Shown piece by piece: positions 40,716-49,338 of a stretch of 64,000 nucleotides of DNA. The DNA is taken from contig CATXDC010000011.1 in assembly GCA_958366985.1 (NCBI GenBank), forward strand, positions 1 through 64,000. The letters are read 5' to 3'. The DNA comes from an uncultured Oscillospiraceae bacterium. Lineage in GTDB: Bacteria > Bacillota > Clostridia > Oscillospirales > Acutalibacteraceae. Below the pieces are notes generated by a model. That model was not told where the DNA came from. It saw only the letters and a program-made list of their open reading frames with translations, and made no database searches. How positions within the stretch are numbered: the stretch's first letter is position 1; every line of letters begins with the position of its first letter. The position numbers and the translations under genes were made by a program.

Positions 40716-42455
40716 ATGAATAATTTTATCAAAGCAGCAATAGGCGCAGGAGCCGCTGCTGCCGCAACAGGTGCAGCAATAGGAATATCAAAACTCAAGA
40801 AAAATAATTTCTGCCCAAAATGCTACATAAAAAAGCTTCAGGCAGCTAAAAACTACAATTTGCCTGACAGCGCACTTTATAACAATTCAGCAGCTCTCAC
40901 TCCCCCTATGGGCTGGTCAAGCTGGAACGCTTTCCGCCAGAATATAGATGAAAATCTTATCTACGATATGGCTCTGGTCATGAAGGAATCCGGACTGCTC
41001 GATGCAGGATACAAATACGTAAACCTCGACGACTGCTGGCATTCGTCAATGAGAGATGAAAACGGAAAACTTCAGGGTGACCTTGCAAAATTCCCGTCGG
41101 GTATCAAGGCATTGTGTGAAAAGGTAAACTCTCTCGGCTTAAAGCTCGGAATATACACCTCAAACGGAACTTTAACCTGCGAGGATCTCCCTGCAAGTCT
41201 CGGCAAAGAGGCAATTGATGCAGACACATTTGCACAGTGGGGAATTGAATTTTTCAAATACGATTTCTGCCATAATGTTCCCATAACAGGAGAGGGACCC
41301 GACCTTGACAGAATATATATCGCTCCCGCCGGAAGCTCAGATGAACAGATAATCGAGGCTGAGACAGGCCGTCTTACAGGTACTGCAAGAATAATGAGCA
41401 GCTCAAGACTCGAAAGCGGAAAGTATGTAACAGGTCTCGGATACGCAAACGGAGCAGTAGAATTTGACAATGTTGAAGTTCCGCAGGACGGAGAATACAC
41501 CCTTACTTTAGGAACACGCAAAAACGGTGAGTATGAGAAATTCGCTCAGATTGTCATTAATTCAACAGACAAATATGATATAACTATTCCGCCTACAAAG
41601 ACCTGGACTCCTGTGGGAAGAGATCAGATCAGGGTAAACCTTAAAAAGGGAAAGAATACAATTAAAATACACAATCCCATAGGCTCAAAAATGGACAGCG
41701 CCGCATATCAGTACATGAATATGGGCAAAGAGCTTAAACGTGCCACCAAAGAGTACGCAGAAAAGAACGGAACCGAAGAAAAGCCCATTGTCTATTCAAT
41801 CTGCGAATGGGGCAAGAATAAGCCTTGGAAATGGGGCAGACAGGCAGGCAACCTTTGGCGCACAACCCCTGATATTATGGCGAACTGGCCTTCAGTAGTT
41901 GGAATATATGAAGTCAACGTCCGTCTTGCCGAATATGCAGGCAAGGGCGGTTGGAATGATCCTGATATGCTGGAAGTCGGCAACGGAAAGCTTACCTACG
42001 AAGAAAACAAAACCCATTTCACCCTTTGGTGCATGATGGCTTCTCCCCTTATTTTAGGCAATGACCTGAGAAAATTCAGAAATCCCGACGGCACAATCGA
42101 TAAAGACAATAAAGTCCTTAAAATCCTCACAAACCGTGAGCTTATCGCAATAGATCAGGACGAACTTGGCGTTCAGTGCCGCCGCTATAAAATGGGCGTT
42201 GTGGATATTCTTGTAAAGCCCCTCGCTGATAAGAGCTTTGCACTTTGCTTCTTTAATAAGGGAGTAACCCCCGCAAACGCAAAGGCCGATCTTTCCGACA
42301 TATGCAACCAAAGCTATGTTCAGACTGAAAAAGCAAACAGCTACACAGCCAAAGAGCTTTGGAGCGGCGAGGAACTTACTCTTGGCAATACAATTTCTGC
42401 ACAGCTTCCGCCAAGAGGAGTAAAAGTTTACCGTGTATACCCCTCAAATAAATAA
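40716..42455 (+). CDS. GH27 alpha-galactosidase with inserted CBM35-like domain
   Basis: A 579-aa glycoside hydrolase. The GH27 start 'LTPPMGWSSWNAF' and 'YKYVNLDDCWH' lie at about 61-108. The nucleophile is Asp183 in FFKYDFCH, and the acid/base is Asp386 in WRTTPDIMANW. Between them a domain of about 130 residues (195-325) begins with 'IIEAETGRL' and contains 'ESGKYVTGLGYANGAVEFDNVEVPQDGEYTL', the classic CBM6/35 pattern, inserted into the barrel after strand 4. The N-terminus has an Ala/Gly-rich hydrophobic segment (6-26) followed by KLKKN, so it may be membrane-anchored rather than cleaved. GGAGGTG precedes the ATG. It probably releases alpha-galactose from plant or host glycans. Confidence 0.86.
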   Translation: MNNFIKAAIGAGAAAAATGAAIGISKLKKNNFCPKCYIKKLQAAKNYNLPDSALYNNSAALTPPMGWSSWNAFRQNIDENLIYDMALVMKESGLLDAGYKYVNLDDCWHSSMRDENGKLQGDLAKFPSGIKALCEKVNSLGLKLGIYTSNGTLTCEDLPASLGKEAIDADTFAQWGIEFFKYDFCHNVPITGEGPDLDRIYIAPAGSSDEQIIEAETGRLTGTARIMSSSRLESGKYVTGLGYANGAVEFDNVEVPQDGEYTLTLGTRKNGEYEKFAQIVINSTDKYDITIPPTKTWTPVGRDQIRVNLKKGKNTIKIHNPIGSKMDSAAYQYMNMGKELKRATKEYAEKNGTEEKPIVYSICEWGKNKPWKWGRQAGNLWRTTPDIMANWPSVVGIYEVNVRLAEYAGKGGWNDPDMLEVGNGKLTYEENKTHFTLWCMMASPLILGNDLRKFRNPDGTIDKDNKVLKILTNRELIAIDQDELGVQCRRYKMGVVDILVKPLADKSFALCFFNKGVTPANAKADLSDICNQSYVQTEKANSYTAKELWSGEELTLGNTISAQLPPRGVKVYRVYPSNK

Positions 42456-42473
42456 TTCTATAATTTAAAGTTT

Positions 42474-42506
42474 AAACCGTCCGAGAAAATTCCCGGACGG
42501 TTTTTC
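42474..42506. terminator. Bidirectional terminator between GH27 and GNAT genes
   Basis: AAACCGTCCG / CGGACGGTTT with a 10-base loop. T-runs follow in both directions (TTTTTC on the plus strand, AAACTTTAAA on the minus). Confidence 0.82.
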
Positions 42507-42516
42507 ATATGATATT

Positions 42517-43284
42517 CTATTTATTGAGCTCGGCTACAAATTCTATGGGCTTAACTGTCATTTCCACCCATGCGGGTCTGAAACCGCTTTTTATGGCATT
42601 GCGTGCAGATTTGATATTCGACCATGCACAGCAGTAAAAAGGAACCTTTCCCCTTGCCAGAATCTCTTTTGCAAGACGGCTTGTAACGGCTGACGCTATG
42701 CCCTGCCTACGTTCTTCCGGTAAAACATCCACACCTATCTGCCACATGGTTTCGCAGTCCGCTGAACAGCCAGCAAGACCTATAAGCTTATTATCTTTAT
42801 AGGCTCCGACTCCCAGCACATCAAGATTTTTTCTTTTCTCGCACAGAGCGTTGCTCCACTGGGGTAAATATAAACCTTCAAAATCTTTTTGCTCCAACAC
42901 TTTAAGCTCATATTCGCAGTGCTGAGAAGAAAGCACGTTTATATCCGGAAGAAAATACTCTGCCATAAAACATACCTGCAAACCATGTTTCATAAATTCT
43001 GTATTTAACACCTGCATATTAGGTGTTTCAAAACAATGCTCAGGCTCATATTTGTTTATATAAGCCTCTACAACAGCCTTATATTTCATATCAATGGAAG
43101 CGACTATATTGTTTCCGTATGATATTAAATTACAATCTAAAGGCAGCTGGAGATATTTTCTGGCATTTGGATTTTTTACCGATTCCACAATTACATTTTT
43201 ACTGCTTTTAAAATCCTCAGCCATGCAGTTTGCATCTATGGCTGACTGCCTCATAGCTGTTTCCAGAATTTCACCATTAGTCAT
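42517..43284 (-). CDS. GNAT-family N-acetyltransferase
   Basis: A 255-aa protein. The C-terminal GNAT fold has 'LIGLAGCSADCETMWQIGVDVLPEERRQGIASAVTSRLAKEILARGKVPFYCCAW' (acetyl-CoA loop RRQGIAS) and 'NIKSARNAIKSGFRPAW'. The N-terminal 120 residues form an extra domain, as in the GNAT proteins of the Rv0428c/'YkkB-like' two-domain kind. Substrate unknown. GAGGTG precedes the ATG. Confidence 0.82.
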   Translation of the reverse strand: MTNGEILETAMRQSAIDANCMAEDFKSSKNVIVESVKNPNARKYLQLPLDCNLISYGNNIVASIDMKYKAVVEAYINKYEPEHCFETPNMQVLNTEFMKHGLQVCFMAEYFLPDINVLSSQHCEYELKVLEQKDFEGLYLPQWSNALCEKRKNLDVLGVGAYKDNKLIGLAGCSADCETMWQIGVDVLPEERRQGIASAVTSRLAKEILARGKVPFYCCAWSNIKSARNAIKSGFRPAWVEMTVKPIEFVAELNK

Positions 43285-43332
43285 ACTCACACTTTCACCT
43301 CTCTCATTTTTCTCCGTATTTTCTTAAAAGAA

Positions 43333-43359
43333 AGGGCAAAAGCTTTCTGCTTTCGCCCT
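43333..43359 (-). terminator. Intrinsic terminator after the TSCPD gene
   Basis: AGGGCGAAAGC / GCTTTTGCCCT on the minus strand, followed by TTCTTTT, just past the stop codon. Confidence 0.78.
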
Positions 43360-43371
43360 AAACGTATATAT

Positions 43372-43629
43372 TTACTTCTCCTGTGCCTCATAAGCTTCCC
43401 TTACAGCCTTTGCAAGCTGGTCAGGACAGGAAGTAGGCTTAAAGCCGCAGGTTATACCTGTAAATCTTTTTTCAACGTCGTCTATTTTCATTCCTCTTAC
43501 AATTGCGCTTATGCCCTTGAGATTTCCGTCACATCCGCCGTGAAACTTTACGCTTTTTATTGTATCGCCCTCAAGCTCTACGTCAATAAATCTTGAACAG
43601 GTTCCCTTTGTCTTATATGTATATGTCAT
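43372..43629 (-). CDS. TSCPD-domain protein (TIGR03905-like)
   Basis: An 85-aa protein with Cys11, a GCxG motif ('FHGGCDGNLKGI'), and the name-giving TSCPDQLA near 65-72. Such proteins are single TSCPD domains, related to the C-terminal zinc-binding part of class II (vitamin B12-dependent) ribonucleotide reductases, and are common in anaerobes. The Cys pattern suggests metal binding. Function as a free domain is not established. It precedes a small membrane-protein gene in the opposite order of transcription and has its own terminator. Confidence 0.87.
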   Translation of the reverse strand: MTYTYKTKGTCSRFIDVELEGDTIKSVKFHGGCDGNLKGISAIVRGMKIDDVEKRFTGITCGFKPTSCPDQLAKAVREAYEAQEK

Positions 43630-43699
43630 ATCCTTTTTCTCCTTTTACTTTATTTCAAGAGAAAAAGATACATCAAAAATGAACTTCTGTCAAGTACAA

Positions 43700-43987
43700 T
43701 TACTTTCCTGCATCCTCTTCAGGCCTTTCAGTTTCAGGAACTGATGTGCCGTTGTCTTTTTCTTTTTCGGCTTCATAGAAGAATTTTTCTTCACTGCCTA
43801 TTTTATGTATTCCAAGCTTTGCCCTTATATCCTTTAACAGACCGATAATGTAACATAACATAATAAAAATAACACACGGTGGATAAAAAATCATCGTAGC
43901 GCACACAGCATCATTATCCATACGTAAAGAAATCAAAAACCAAATGAAAACCACAACGATCGAACCGAATAAATATTTATATTTCAT
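43700..43987 (-). CDS. Hypothetical small membrane protein
   Basis: A 95-aa protein with two hydrophobic helices (about 6-21 and 31-51) and an acidic, Glu/Lys-rich C-terminal tail of about 40 residues. No family recognised. It is on the same strand as, and upstream of, the TSCPD gene (71-bp gap). Confidence 0.6.
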   Translation of the reverse strand: MKYKYLFGSIVVVFIWFLISLRMDNDAVCATMIFYPPCVIFIMLCYIIGLLKDIRAKLGIHKIGSEEKFFYEAEKEKDNGTSVPETERPEEDAGK

Positions 43988-44175
43988 ATTCTCTTATCCT
44001 TATATTAGATTTCAGAACATCCTCACTTACAGCCTCACATTACAAGCTTCAAAATGTTTTAAGTATTTATTCTCTCTACCTCCTGCACATGTTAAATTAA
44101 AACATTTTTTTATTTGTATTGAATTATATTATATTGATACTGCACATGTCAACGTATTTTAAATTTTACTTTAAA

Positions 44176-44204
44176 TTGACTTACACAGGATAAAATGCTA
44201 TACT
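44176..44204 (+). promoter_or_regulatory. Promoter of the C-GCAxxG-C-C gene
   Basis: TTGACT, 17-base spacer, TATACT, about 55 bases before the start codon. Confidence 0.75.
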
Positions 44205-44259
44205 CCTCTGCGGAAAATATATAAAAAGTGAGTATTTCTTATGTTGGAGGTAAAAATAA

Positions 44260-44715
44260 ATGGAAAACAGAGTAGAAAAAGCTGTTGAAAATTTTAAATC
44301 CGGCTGCAACTGTTCACAGGCAGTTTTACTGGCTTATGCCGATTTAATAGGTCTTGACGAAAAAACAGCTATGCTTATTTCTTCCGGTCTCGGCGGCGGA
44401 GTAGGCAGAATGAGAGAAGTTTGCGGAGCATTCAACGCCGCTGCCATAGTAACTGGTATGAAGGTAGGCAGTCTTGATCCCAACGACAGACAGGCTAAAA
44501 AACACACCTATGAAACTGTACAGAAAGTAGCCGAGGAGTTCAAAAAGACAAATCACTCCATTGTCTGCCGTGAGCTTTTAGGTCTTGATAAATCGAAAAA
44601 AGAAACAGCTACTCCCGATGTGCGCAACGCCGAATACTATAAAAAGCGTCCCTGCGCTCATATTGTAGCCGATGCTGCAAGAGCGCTGGAAGCAGTCATT
44701 TTCAATGAGGAATAA
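44260..44715 (+). CDS. C-GCAxxG-C-C family redox protein
   Basis: A 151-aa protein of the C_GCAxxG_C_C family. The ordered Cys pattern is visible: GCNCSQAV, 'VCGAFNAAAIVTG' (family GCAxxG), 'IVCRELLG' and 'PCAHIVADAAR'. Family members are small, probably thiol-redox or iron-sulfur-binding proteins of anaerobes with no settled function. A strong GGAGGT site precedes the ATG. Single-gene unit. Confidence 0.87.
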   Translation: MENRVEKAVENFKSGCNCSQAVLLAYADLIGLDEKTAMLISSGLGGGVGRMREVCGAFNAAAIVTGMKVGSLDPNDRQAKKHTYETVQKVAEEFKKTNHSIVCRELLGLDKSKKETATPDVRNAEYYKKRPCAHIVADAARALEAVIFNEE

Positions 44716-44769
44716 TTTGAAAGATTATTCAAATATTGTAAATGAATTGTAAATATGTGTTTTTCTTCC

Positions 44770-44797
44770 TTGACTAAACAGCGAATAGTGATAATAT
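44770..44797 (+). promoter_or_regulatory. Promoter upstream of the riboswitch
   Basis: TTGACT, 16-base spacer, TAATAT. It is placed so that transcription starts just before the riboswitch aptamer. Confidence 0.68.
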
Positions 44798-44825
44798 AAA
44801 GTCAGAGATTAAAACATATTCACTT

Positions 44826-44966
44826 TGGTTTTTACCGAAGGGGAGTAGCTTTTGCGAATAGCAATCATCCGGTCAACAGCCGCTTTTTAGCTGGCCGGAC
44901 GACCTGCCGTCAAAACATACGCAGGTAGCAAGACCTTTGGCAGGTTACTGCTGAGGGTCTTTTTTG
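44826..44966 (+). promoter_or_regulatory. yybP-ykoY (manganese) riboswitch with terminator
   Basis: The conserved aptamer words are all present: GGGGAGTAGC, the GCCGTCAAAACA loop region, and TTACTGCTGAGGGTC. The 3' part also forms an intrinsic terminator, AGACC...GGTCT, with an extended wobble-paired stem followed by TTTTTTGTTTT. In known members Mn2+ binding prevents termination or frees translation of Mn2+ exporters and P-type ATPases. Its position 30 nt upstream of the P-type ATPase fits this. Confidence 0.85.
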
Positions 44967-44997
44967 TTTTAACCGAAAAATTGAAAGGGTGCGGAAA

Positions 44998-47640
44998 ATG
45001 AAATTCTATCTCGAAGAAGCCGAACAGGTTATGAAAGACCTTGACGCTGTGCCCGAAGGACTTACCTCCGACGAAGCGTCAAAGCGCCTTCAGAAGTACG
45101 GCAAAAATGAACTGGCAAAACCCAAGGGCAAATCGCTTATACGCCGATTCCTTGAACAGCTGGCTGACCCAATGATAATAATTCTCCTTGCAGCCGCTGT
45201 TGTTTCTGGAATCACTGCCGCTTATGCAAACGAATCCTTTGCTGATGTATTCATCATCCTTTTCGTTGTCATAATCAACGCAGTATTGGGCGTTTATCAG
45301 GAGAGCAAAGCTGAAAAGGCAATTGAAGCTCTTCAGCAAATGACTGCCGCCACTTCCAAAGTTCTCCGTGACGGAGAAATAGCTCACGTTAAGAGTGCAG
45401 ATATGGTTCCCGGCGATGTGGTTCTTCTTGAAGCAGGCGACGCTGTTCCCGCAGACTGCCGAATCATAGAAAGCGCAAGCCTTAAAATTGAGGAAGCCGC
45501 TCTTACAGGCGAATCGGTTCCCGCCGGAAAGATAATGGAAAAACTTCTTCCCTCCGACGGTAAGGATGTCCCCTTAGGCGACAGAAAAAATATGGCATAC
45601 ATGGGCAGCACCGTTGTTTACGGACGAGGCAAAGCCGTTGTAACCCGTACAGGTATGGAAACTGAAATGGGCAAGATTGCATCTGCAATCACCAACGCCG
45701 AAGACGGTCAGACTCCCTTACAGAAAAAGCTCTCTCAGCTTAGCAAAATTCTCTCTTTCATCGTTCTTGGTATCTGTGTATTTATCTTTATTTTCTCCTT
45801 TGTACGTGCGGGAGATTTCTCCTTTACAACAGCAATCAATACATTCATGATAGCTGTCAGCCTTGCAGTTGCCGCAATTCCCGAAGGTCTTGCAACAGTT
45901 GTTACAATTGTTCTCTCTATGGGCGTTACAGGCATGTCAAAGCGAAATGCTGTTATCAGAAAGCTCACGGCAGTTGAAACCCTCGGCTGCGCTCAGATAA
46001 TCTGCTCCGACAAAACCGGTACACTTACTCAGAATAAGATGACCGTTGTTGAGCACTACTCAGCAGACGAAAAGCTCCTTGCAAGAGCAATGGCTCTTTG
46101 CACCGACGCAGAAGTACAGCACGACGGCAGCGTAACAGGTGAACCCACCGAAGCCGCTCTTGTAGCCTACGGTCTTTCACTGGGTCTTAATAAAACCGAA
46201 ATGAAAGAGTCCTCTCCCAGAATCGGAGAAGCACCCTTTGACTCAATGAGAAAAATGATGTCCACCGTTCACTCTGCAGGTGACGGATTTGTACAGTACA
46301 CAAAGGGCGCACCTGACGTTGTTCTCAGCCGCTGCACAAAATGTCTCGGAGAAAACGGCACAGTCATTGACATGACCGACGAAATAAGAGAAAAGATTGC
46401 TTCTCAGAACAAAGCTATGGCAGATAAGGCTCTGCGTGTTCTCGCCGCGGCTTACAGAGAATATACTTCACAGCCTTCGGATTTTGCTCCCGAAGCCTTG
46501 GAAAGCAACCTTATCTTTATAGGTCTTACAGGAATGATTGACCCTGTCCGTCCCGAGGTTGTAGCTTCAATTAAAGAATGTAAGGAAGCCGGTATACGTC
46601 CCATTATGATAACCGGTGACCACAAGGATACCGCTGTTGCAATAGCTATGGAGCTTGGAATAATAGAAAACGCTTCACAGGCAATTACAGGCTCTGAGCT
46701 TTCCGAAATGTCAGATGAAGAATTTGAAAAGCGTGTAGGCGACTTCTCAGTTTATGCCCGTGTTCAACCGGAACACAAAGTAAGAATAGTCAACGCATGG
46801 CGCAAAAAGGGCTGTGTAACAGCTATGACCGGTGACGGCGTAAACGATGCACCGTCAATTAAAAGCGCAGATATCGGCATCGGAATGGGCATTACAGGTA
46901 CTGACGTTACTAAGAACGTTGCGGACATGGTTCTCGCTGACGACAACTTTGCAACAATCGTTGCAGCAGTTGAAGAGGGCAGAAAGATTTACGACAACAT
47001 CCGTAAATCCATTCAGTTCCTCCTGGCTTCAAACCTCAGTGAGGTTATCTCAATTTTCACAGCCACTCTTTTAGGCTTTACAATACTTGAACCTGTACAC
47101 ATTCTTTGGATTAACCTTATTACCGATACCTTCCCCGCTCTTGCACTGGGTATGGAAAAAGGCGAACCGAACCTTATGAAGCGTAAGCCACGTAATCCCT
47201 CAGACGGAATTTTCGCCGGCGGAATGGGCTTCGACGTTGCGTATCAGGGCATACTCGTTTCAATAGTAACCCTTGCAGCTTACTTTATAGGTCACTTTAT
47301 GGAAGCCGGTGTATGGGAAATCACAAACAGCCCCGACGGTGTAACTATGGCATTCCTTACAATGTCCATGGCTGAGATTTTCCACTCATACAACATGCGC
47401 TCAAGAACAGGCTCTATCTTCAAGCTTAAACATCACAATTTCTATATCTTCGGCGCAATGGTAGCTTCACTTCTTCTGACCTCAGCAGTTATCTATATCC
47501 CCTTCCTTTCAAATGCGTTCCAGTTCGAGCACATTTCATTTACTGAATATGTTGTATCACTCGCCCTTGCATTCTCAGTGATACCAATTGTTGAAATCGT
47601 AAAGGCTATACAGCGTGCCGCTGCAAAAAGACGCAAATAA
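44998..47640 (+). CDS. P-type cation-transporting ATPase (Ca2+/Mn2+ type, P2)
   Basis: An 880-aa membrane pump. Order: cation ATPase N-terminal domain, actuator with TGES ('AALTGESVPA'), the metal-binding PEGL segment ('AAIPEGLATVVT'), phosphorylation site DKTGT with Asp338, 'KGAPDVVL' nucleotide domain, the hinge 'TGDGVNDAPSIKSADIGIGMG', and the final helices including 'NLITDTFPALALGMEK'. This is the SERCA/PMR1-like P2A group. Because it lies behind a manganese riboswitch, Mn2+ (or Ca2+/Mn2+) export is the best guess. The ATG has AAAGGG at eight bases; an upstream GTG is less likely. A terminator follows. Confidence 0.9.
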   Translation: MKFYLEEAEQVMKDLDAVPEGLTSDEASKRLQKYGKNELAKPKGKSLIRRFLEQLADPMIIILLAAAVVSGITAAYANESFADVFIILFVVIINAVLGVYQESKAEKAIEALQQMTAATSKVLRDGEIAHVKSADMVPGDVVLLEAGDAVPADCRIIESASLKIEEAALTGESVPAGKIMEKLLPSDGKDVPLGDRKNMAYMGSTVVYGRGKAVVTRTGMETEMGKIASAITNAEDGQTPLQKKLSQLSKILSFIVLGICVFIFIFSFVRAGDFSFTTAINTFMIAVSLAVAAIPEGLATVVTIVLSMGVTGMSKRNAVIRKLTAVETLGCAQIICSDKTGTLTQNKMTVVEHYSADEKLLARAMALCTDAEVQHDGSVTGEPTEAALVAYGLSLGLNKTEMKESSPRIGEAPFDSMRKMMSTVHSAGDGFVQYTKGAPDVVLSRCTKCLGENGTVIDMTDEIREKIASQNKAMADKALRVLAAAYREYTSQPSDFAPEALESNLIFIGLTGMIDPVRPEVVASIKECKEAGIRPIMITGDHKDTAVAIAMELGIIENASQAITGSELSEMSDEEFEKRVGDFSVYARVQPEHKVRIVNAWRKKGCVTAMTGDGVNDAPSIKSADIGIGMGITGTDVTKNVADMVLADDNFATIVAAVEEGRKIYDNIRKSIQFLLASNLSEVISIFTATLLGFTILEPVHILWINLITDTFPALALGMEKGEPNLMKRKPRNPSDGIFAGGMGFDVAYQGILVSIVTLAAYFIGHFMEAGVWEITNSPDGVTMAFLTMSMAEIFHSYNMRSRTGSIFKLKHHNFYIFGAMVASLLLTSAVIYIPFLSNAFQFEHISFTEYVVSLALAFSVIPIVEIVKAIQRAAAKRRK

Positions 47641-47660
47641 AATTATATAAGGACAACAAA

Positions 47661-47692
47661 AAACCGCAGAGCGTTTGCTCTGCGGTTTTTTA
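47661..47692. terminator. Bidirectional terminator between ATPase and ferredoxin
   Basis: AAACCGCAGAGC / GCTCTGCGGTTT with a four-base loop, A-run before and T-run after. Confidence 0.9.
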
Positions 47693-47706
47693 TTTTGCTT
47701 TTTTAA

Positions 47707-47877
47707 TTATGCCTGCTGGGGAGCTCCAACGGGGCAAGCGTCTGCGCAAGCACCGCACTCAATGCAGGTATCAGCATCGATTACATACTTTCCGTCGCCC
47801 TCAGAAATAGCCTCTACAGGGCACTCTGCTGCGCAAGCGCCGCAGGAGATGCAATCGTCAGAAATTACATATGCCAT
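47707..47877 (-). CDS. 2[4Fe-4S] ferredoxin
   Basis: A 56-aa clostridial-type ferredoxin read directly from the minus strand. It has two CxxCxxCxxxCP motifs, 'CISCGACAAECPVEAI' at 9-24 and 'CIECGACADACPVGAP' at 38-53, each binding one [4Fe-4S] cluster. It carries low-potential electrons in anaerobic metabolism. AGGAGG-type sequence ('AAGGAGGCAACTAAA') precedes the ATG. It is a monocistronic gene convergent with the ATPase. Confidence 0.95.
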   Translation of the reverse strand: MAYVISDDCISCGACAAECPVEAISEGDGKYVIDADTCIECGACADACPVGAPQQA

Positions 47878-48018
47878 TTTAGTTGCCTCCTTATCACCTT
47901 TTTCCTTATTGTATCACATGACGGCTAAATTTCAAGGGGATTTTTAATATAAATAATAAATTCCTTTTTAACGGTGCATAATAAATTTGTATATTCTTCC
48001 GGAGAAAGGGGTAAAAAA

Positions 48019-48849
48019 ATGAAAAACGGAAAAATAAAGGGAAATGCAAAATGGCTTCTTGCAGGACACGGCTTCGCCTGTGCATTGGCAGTGTTCGCTT
48101 ACATTTGTGTATGGCTCGCTTTCGGAAACTCTGCAAGAGCGGTGAATCTGATTTTTATGGACACAACAGTGAAAAACACGCTTACATCTGTTGACCCGCT
48201 TCTTTACAGTGGACTGCGGCTTTTAGCCTCCTGCGCTGCACTTATTCTTTCCGCATTTGCCATAGGAGCTTTCCGCACGGGTATTGATGCATGGTTCTGG
48301 AAGAGGTCAACGAGAGAATATGCGTCCTATGATCTTTTTTTCAAAGGATTTCTGATGTTCGGAAAATCCGCATGGCTTTGGATTTCCCTTAAAATTATAA
48401 ACACAGCCGCACTTATAGTATTTCTGATTCCAGCAGGAATTTTCAGTTCTGTTTTTTATTACCTTGCAGTAAATGATTTTTCAGTATATACAGTTCTTGC
48501 AGCGGCCCTTGCAGCTTTGATATCTGCATTGGGCGGAATTCTTTTCTCATGGACTTATATGCAGAAATTTGCTCTGAGCACTTATTTTATATCTGAAAAT
48601 CCTCTTATGTCCGCCTGGGGTGCCATTCGTGAAAGTGCAGTATACATGACCGGAAATGAACGCAAGCTTATTATGCACAAAATAAGCTTTCTGCCGTGGC
48701 TTTTATCCTGCGTACTGATTCTGCCTGCACTTTATGTACTGCCCTACTACTATCAGAGCTGCGCCTGTTTTGCAAGAGGACTCCTTATGAGCACAAAGCT
48801 TAAAAGTGACAGCGCTTTTATTTTAGGAAGTCCCATTCCCGAAAGATAA
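48019..48849 (+). CDS. Hypothetical polytopic membrane protein
   Basis: A 276-aa protein with about five hydrophobic helices (roughly 10-33, 63-82, 110-132, 150-182, 225-248). It has no recognised family; the arrangement resembles DUF-type membrane proteins with a conserved Trp-rich 'FGKSAWLWISLKIINTAALIVFLIPAG'. The start at 48019 has GAAAGGGG upstream and is preferred over a longer reading frame. Function unknown. Confidence 0.68.
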   Translation: MKNGKIKGNAKWLLAGHGFACALAVFAYICVWLAFGNSARAVNLIFMDTTVKNTLTSVDPLLYSGLRLLASCAALILSAFAIGAFRTGIDAWFWKRSTREYASYDLFFKGFLMFGKSAWLWISLKIINTAALIVFLIPAGIFSSVFYYLAVNDFSVYTVLAAALAALISALGGILFSWTYMQKFALSTYFISENPLMSAWGAIRESAVYMTGNERKLIMHKISFLPWLLSCVLILPALYVLPYYYQSCACFARGLLMSTKLKSDSAFILGSPIPER

Positions 48850-48922
48850 TATGTTGTAACGAAAGAGTATATATTGTATAATCACCTTGCAGAAAAGTTT
48901 CAGGCTTTGTGAGGTGCAAAAG

Positions 48923-49297
48923 GTGACAGATAAAAATATACAGACACAGCAATCGGTTACTGTAATCGTTTCCGATAACATATACAGCAAAGAGGAAAAC
49001 AACAAATTTTTTGACAGTCTGTTTGCCTGTCAGCTTCCATTAAAAATCATCGTACAGCGCTCCATGCTGGAAAACGGCAACTTTCCTCTTGAATATTTAG
49101 AAAGAGAAAACCTTTTACCCCTGCACGGAGACGATTTTGTAAAAGAGGCAAGAAAAATAGCTAAAGGCGAACGAGTATTAGTTTTAAAAAAGCCCTGTAT
49201 TATCTCTGAAAAAGCTTTTGAAAAAATATTTTCTCTTAGGCTACAAGGAAAGTTTTTTGAACTCACCGCTAAAAAAATTATAGGAAACTCAAAATAA
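48923..49297 (+). CDS. Hypothetical protein
   Basis: A 124-aa soluble protein: 'VTVIVSDNIYSKEENNKFFDSLFACQLPLKIIVQ', then 'KGERVLVLKKPCIISEKAFEKIF'. GTG 48923 is chosen because GAGGTG lies six bases before it, whereas the farther upstream TTG lacks a site. No family recognised. It converges on the CorC-type gene at a shared terminator. Confidence 0.6.
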   Translation: MTDKNIQTQQSVTVIVSDNIYSKEENNKFFDSLFACQLPLKIIVQRSMLENGNFPLEYLERENLLPLHGDDFVKEARKIAKGERVLVLKKPCIISEKAFEKIFSLRLQGKFFELTAKKIIGNSK

Positions 49298-49302
49298 AAA
49301 GT

Positions 49303-49336
49303 TAAGGCGAAATGCATTAAACTGCATTTCGCCTTA
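49303..49336. terminator. Bidirectional terminator between convergent genes
   Basis: A perfect 14-bp stem TAAGGCGAAATGCA / TGCATTTCGCCTTA with a six-base loop; T-rich sequence follows on both strands. Confidence 0.85.
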
Positions 49337-49338
49337 TT

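Noticed and set aside
47675..47947. A 90-aa plus-strand ORF downstream of the P-type ATPase
   Set aside because: It is the complement of the 56-aa ferredoxin, whose two CxxCxxCxxxCP motifs are unambiguous.
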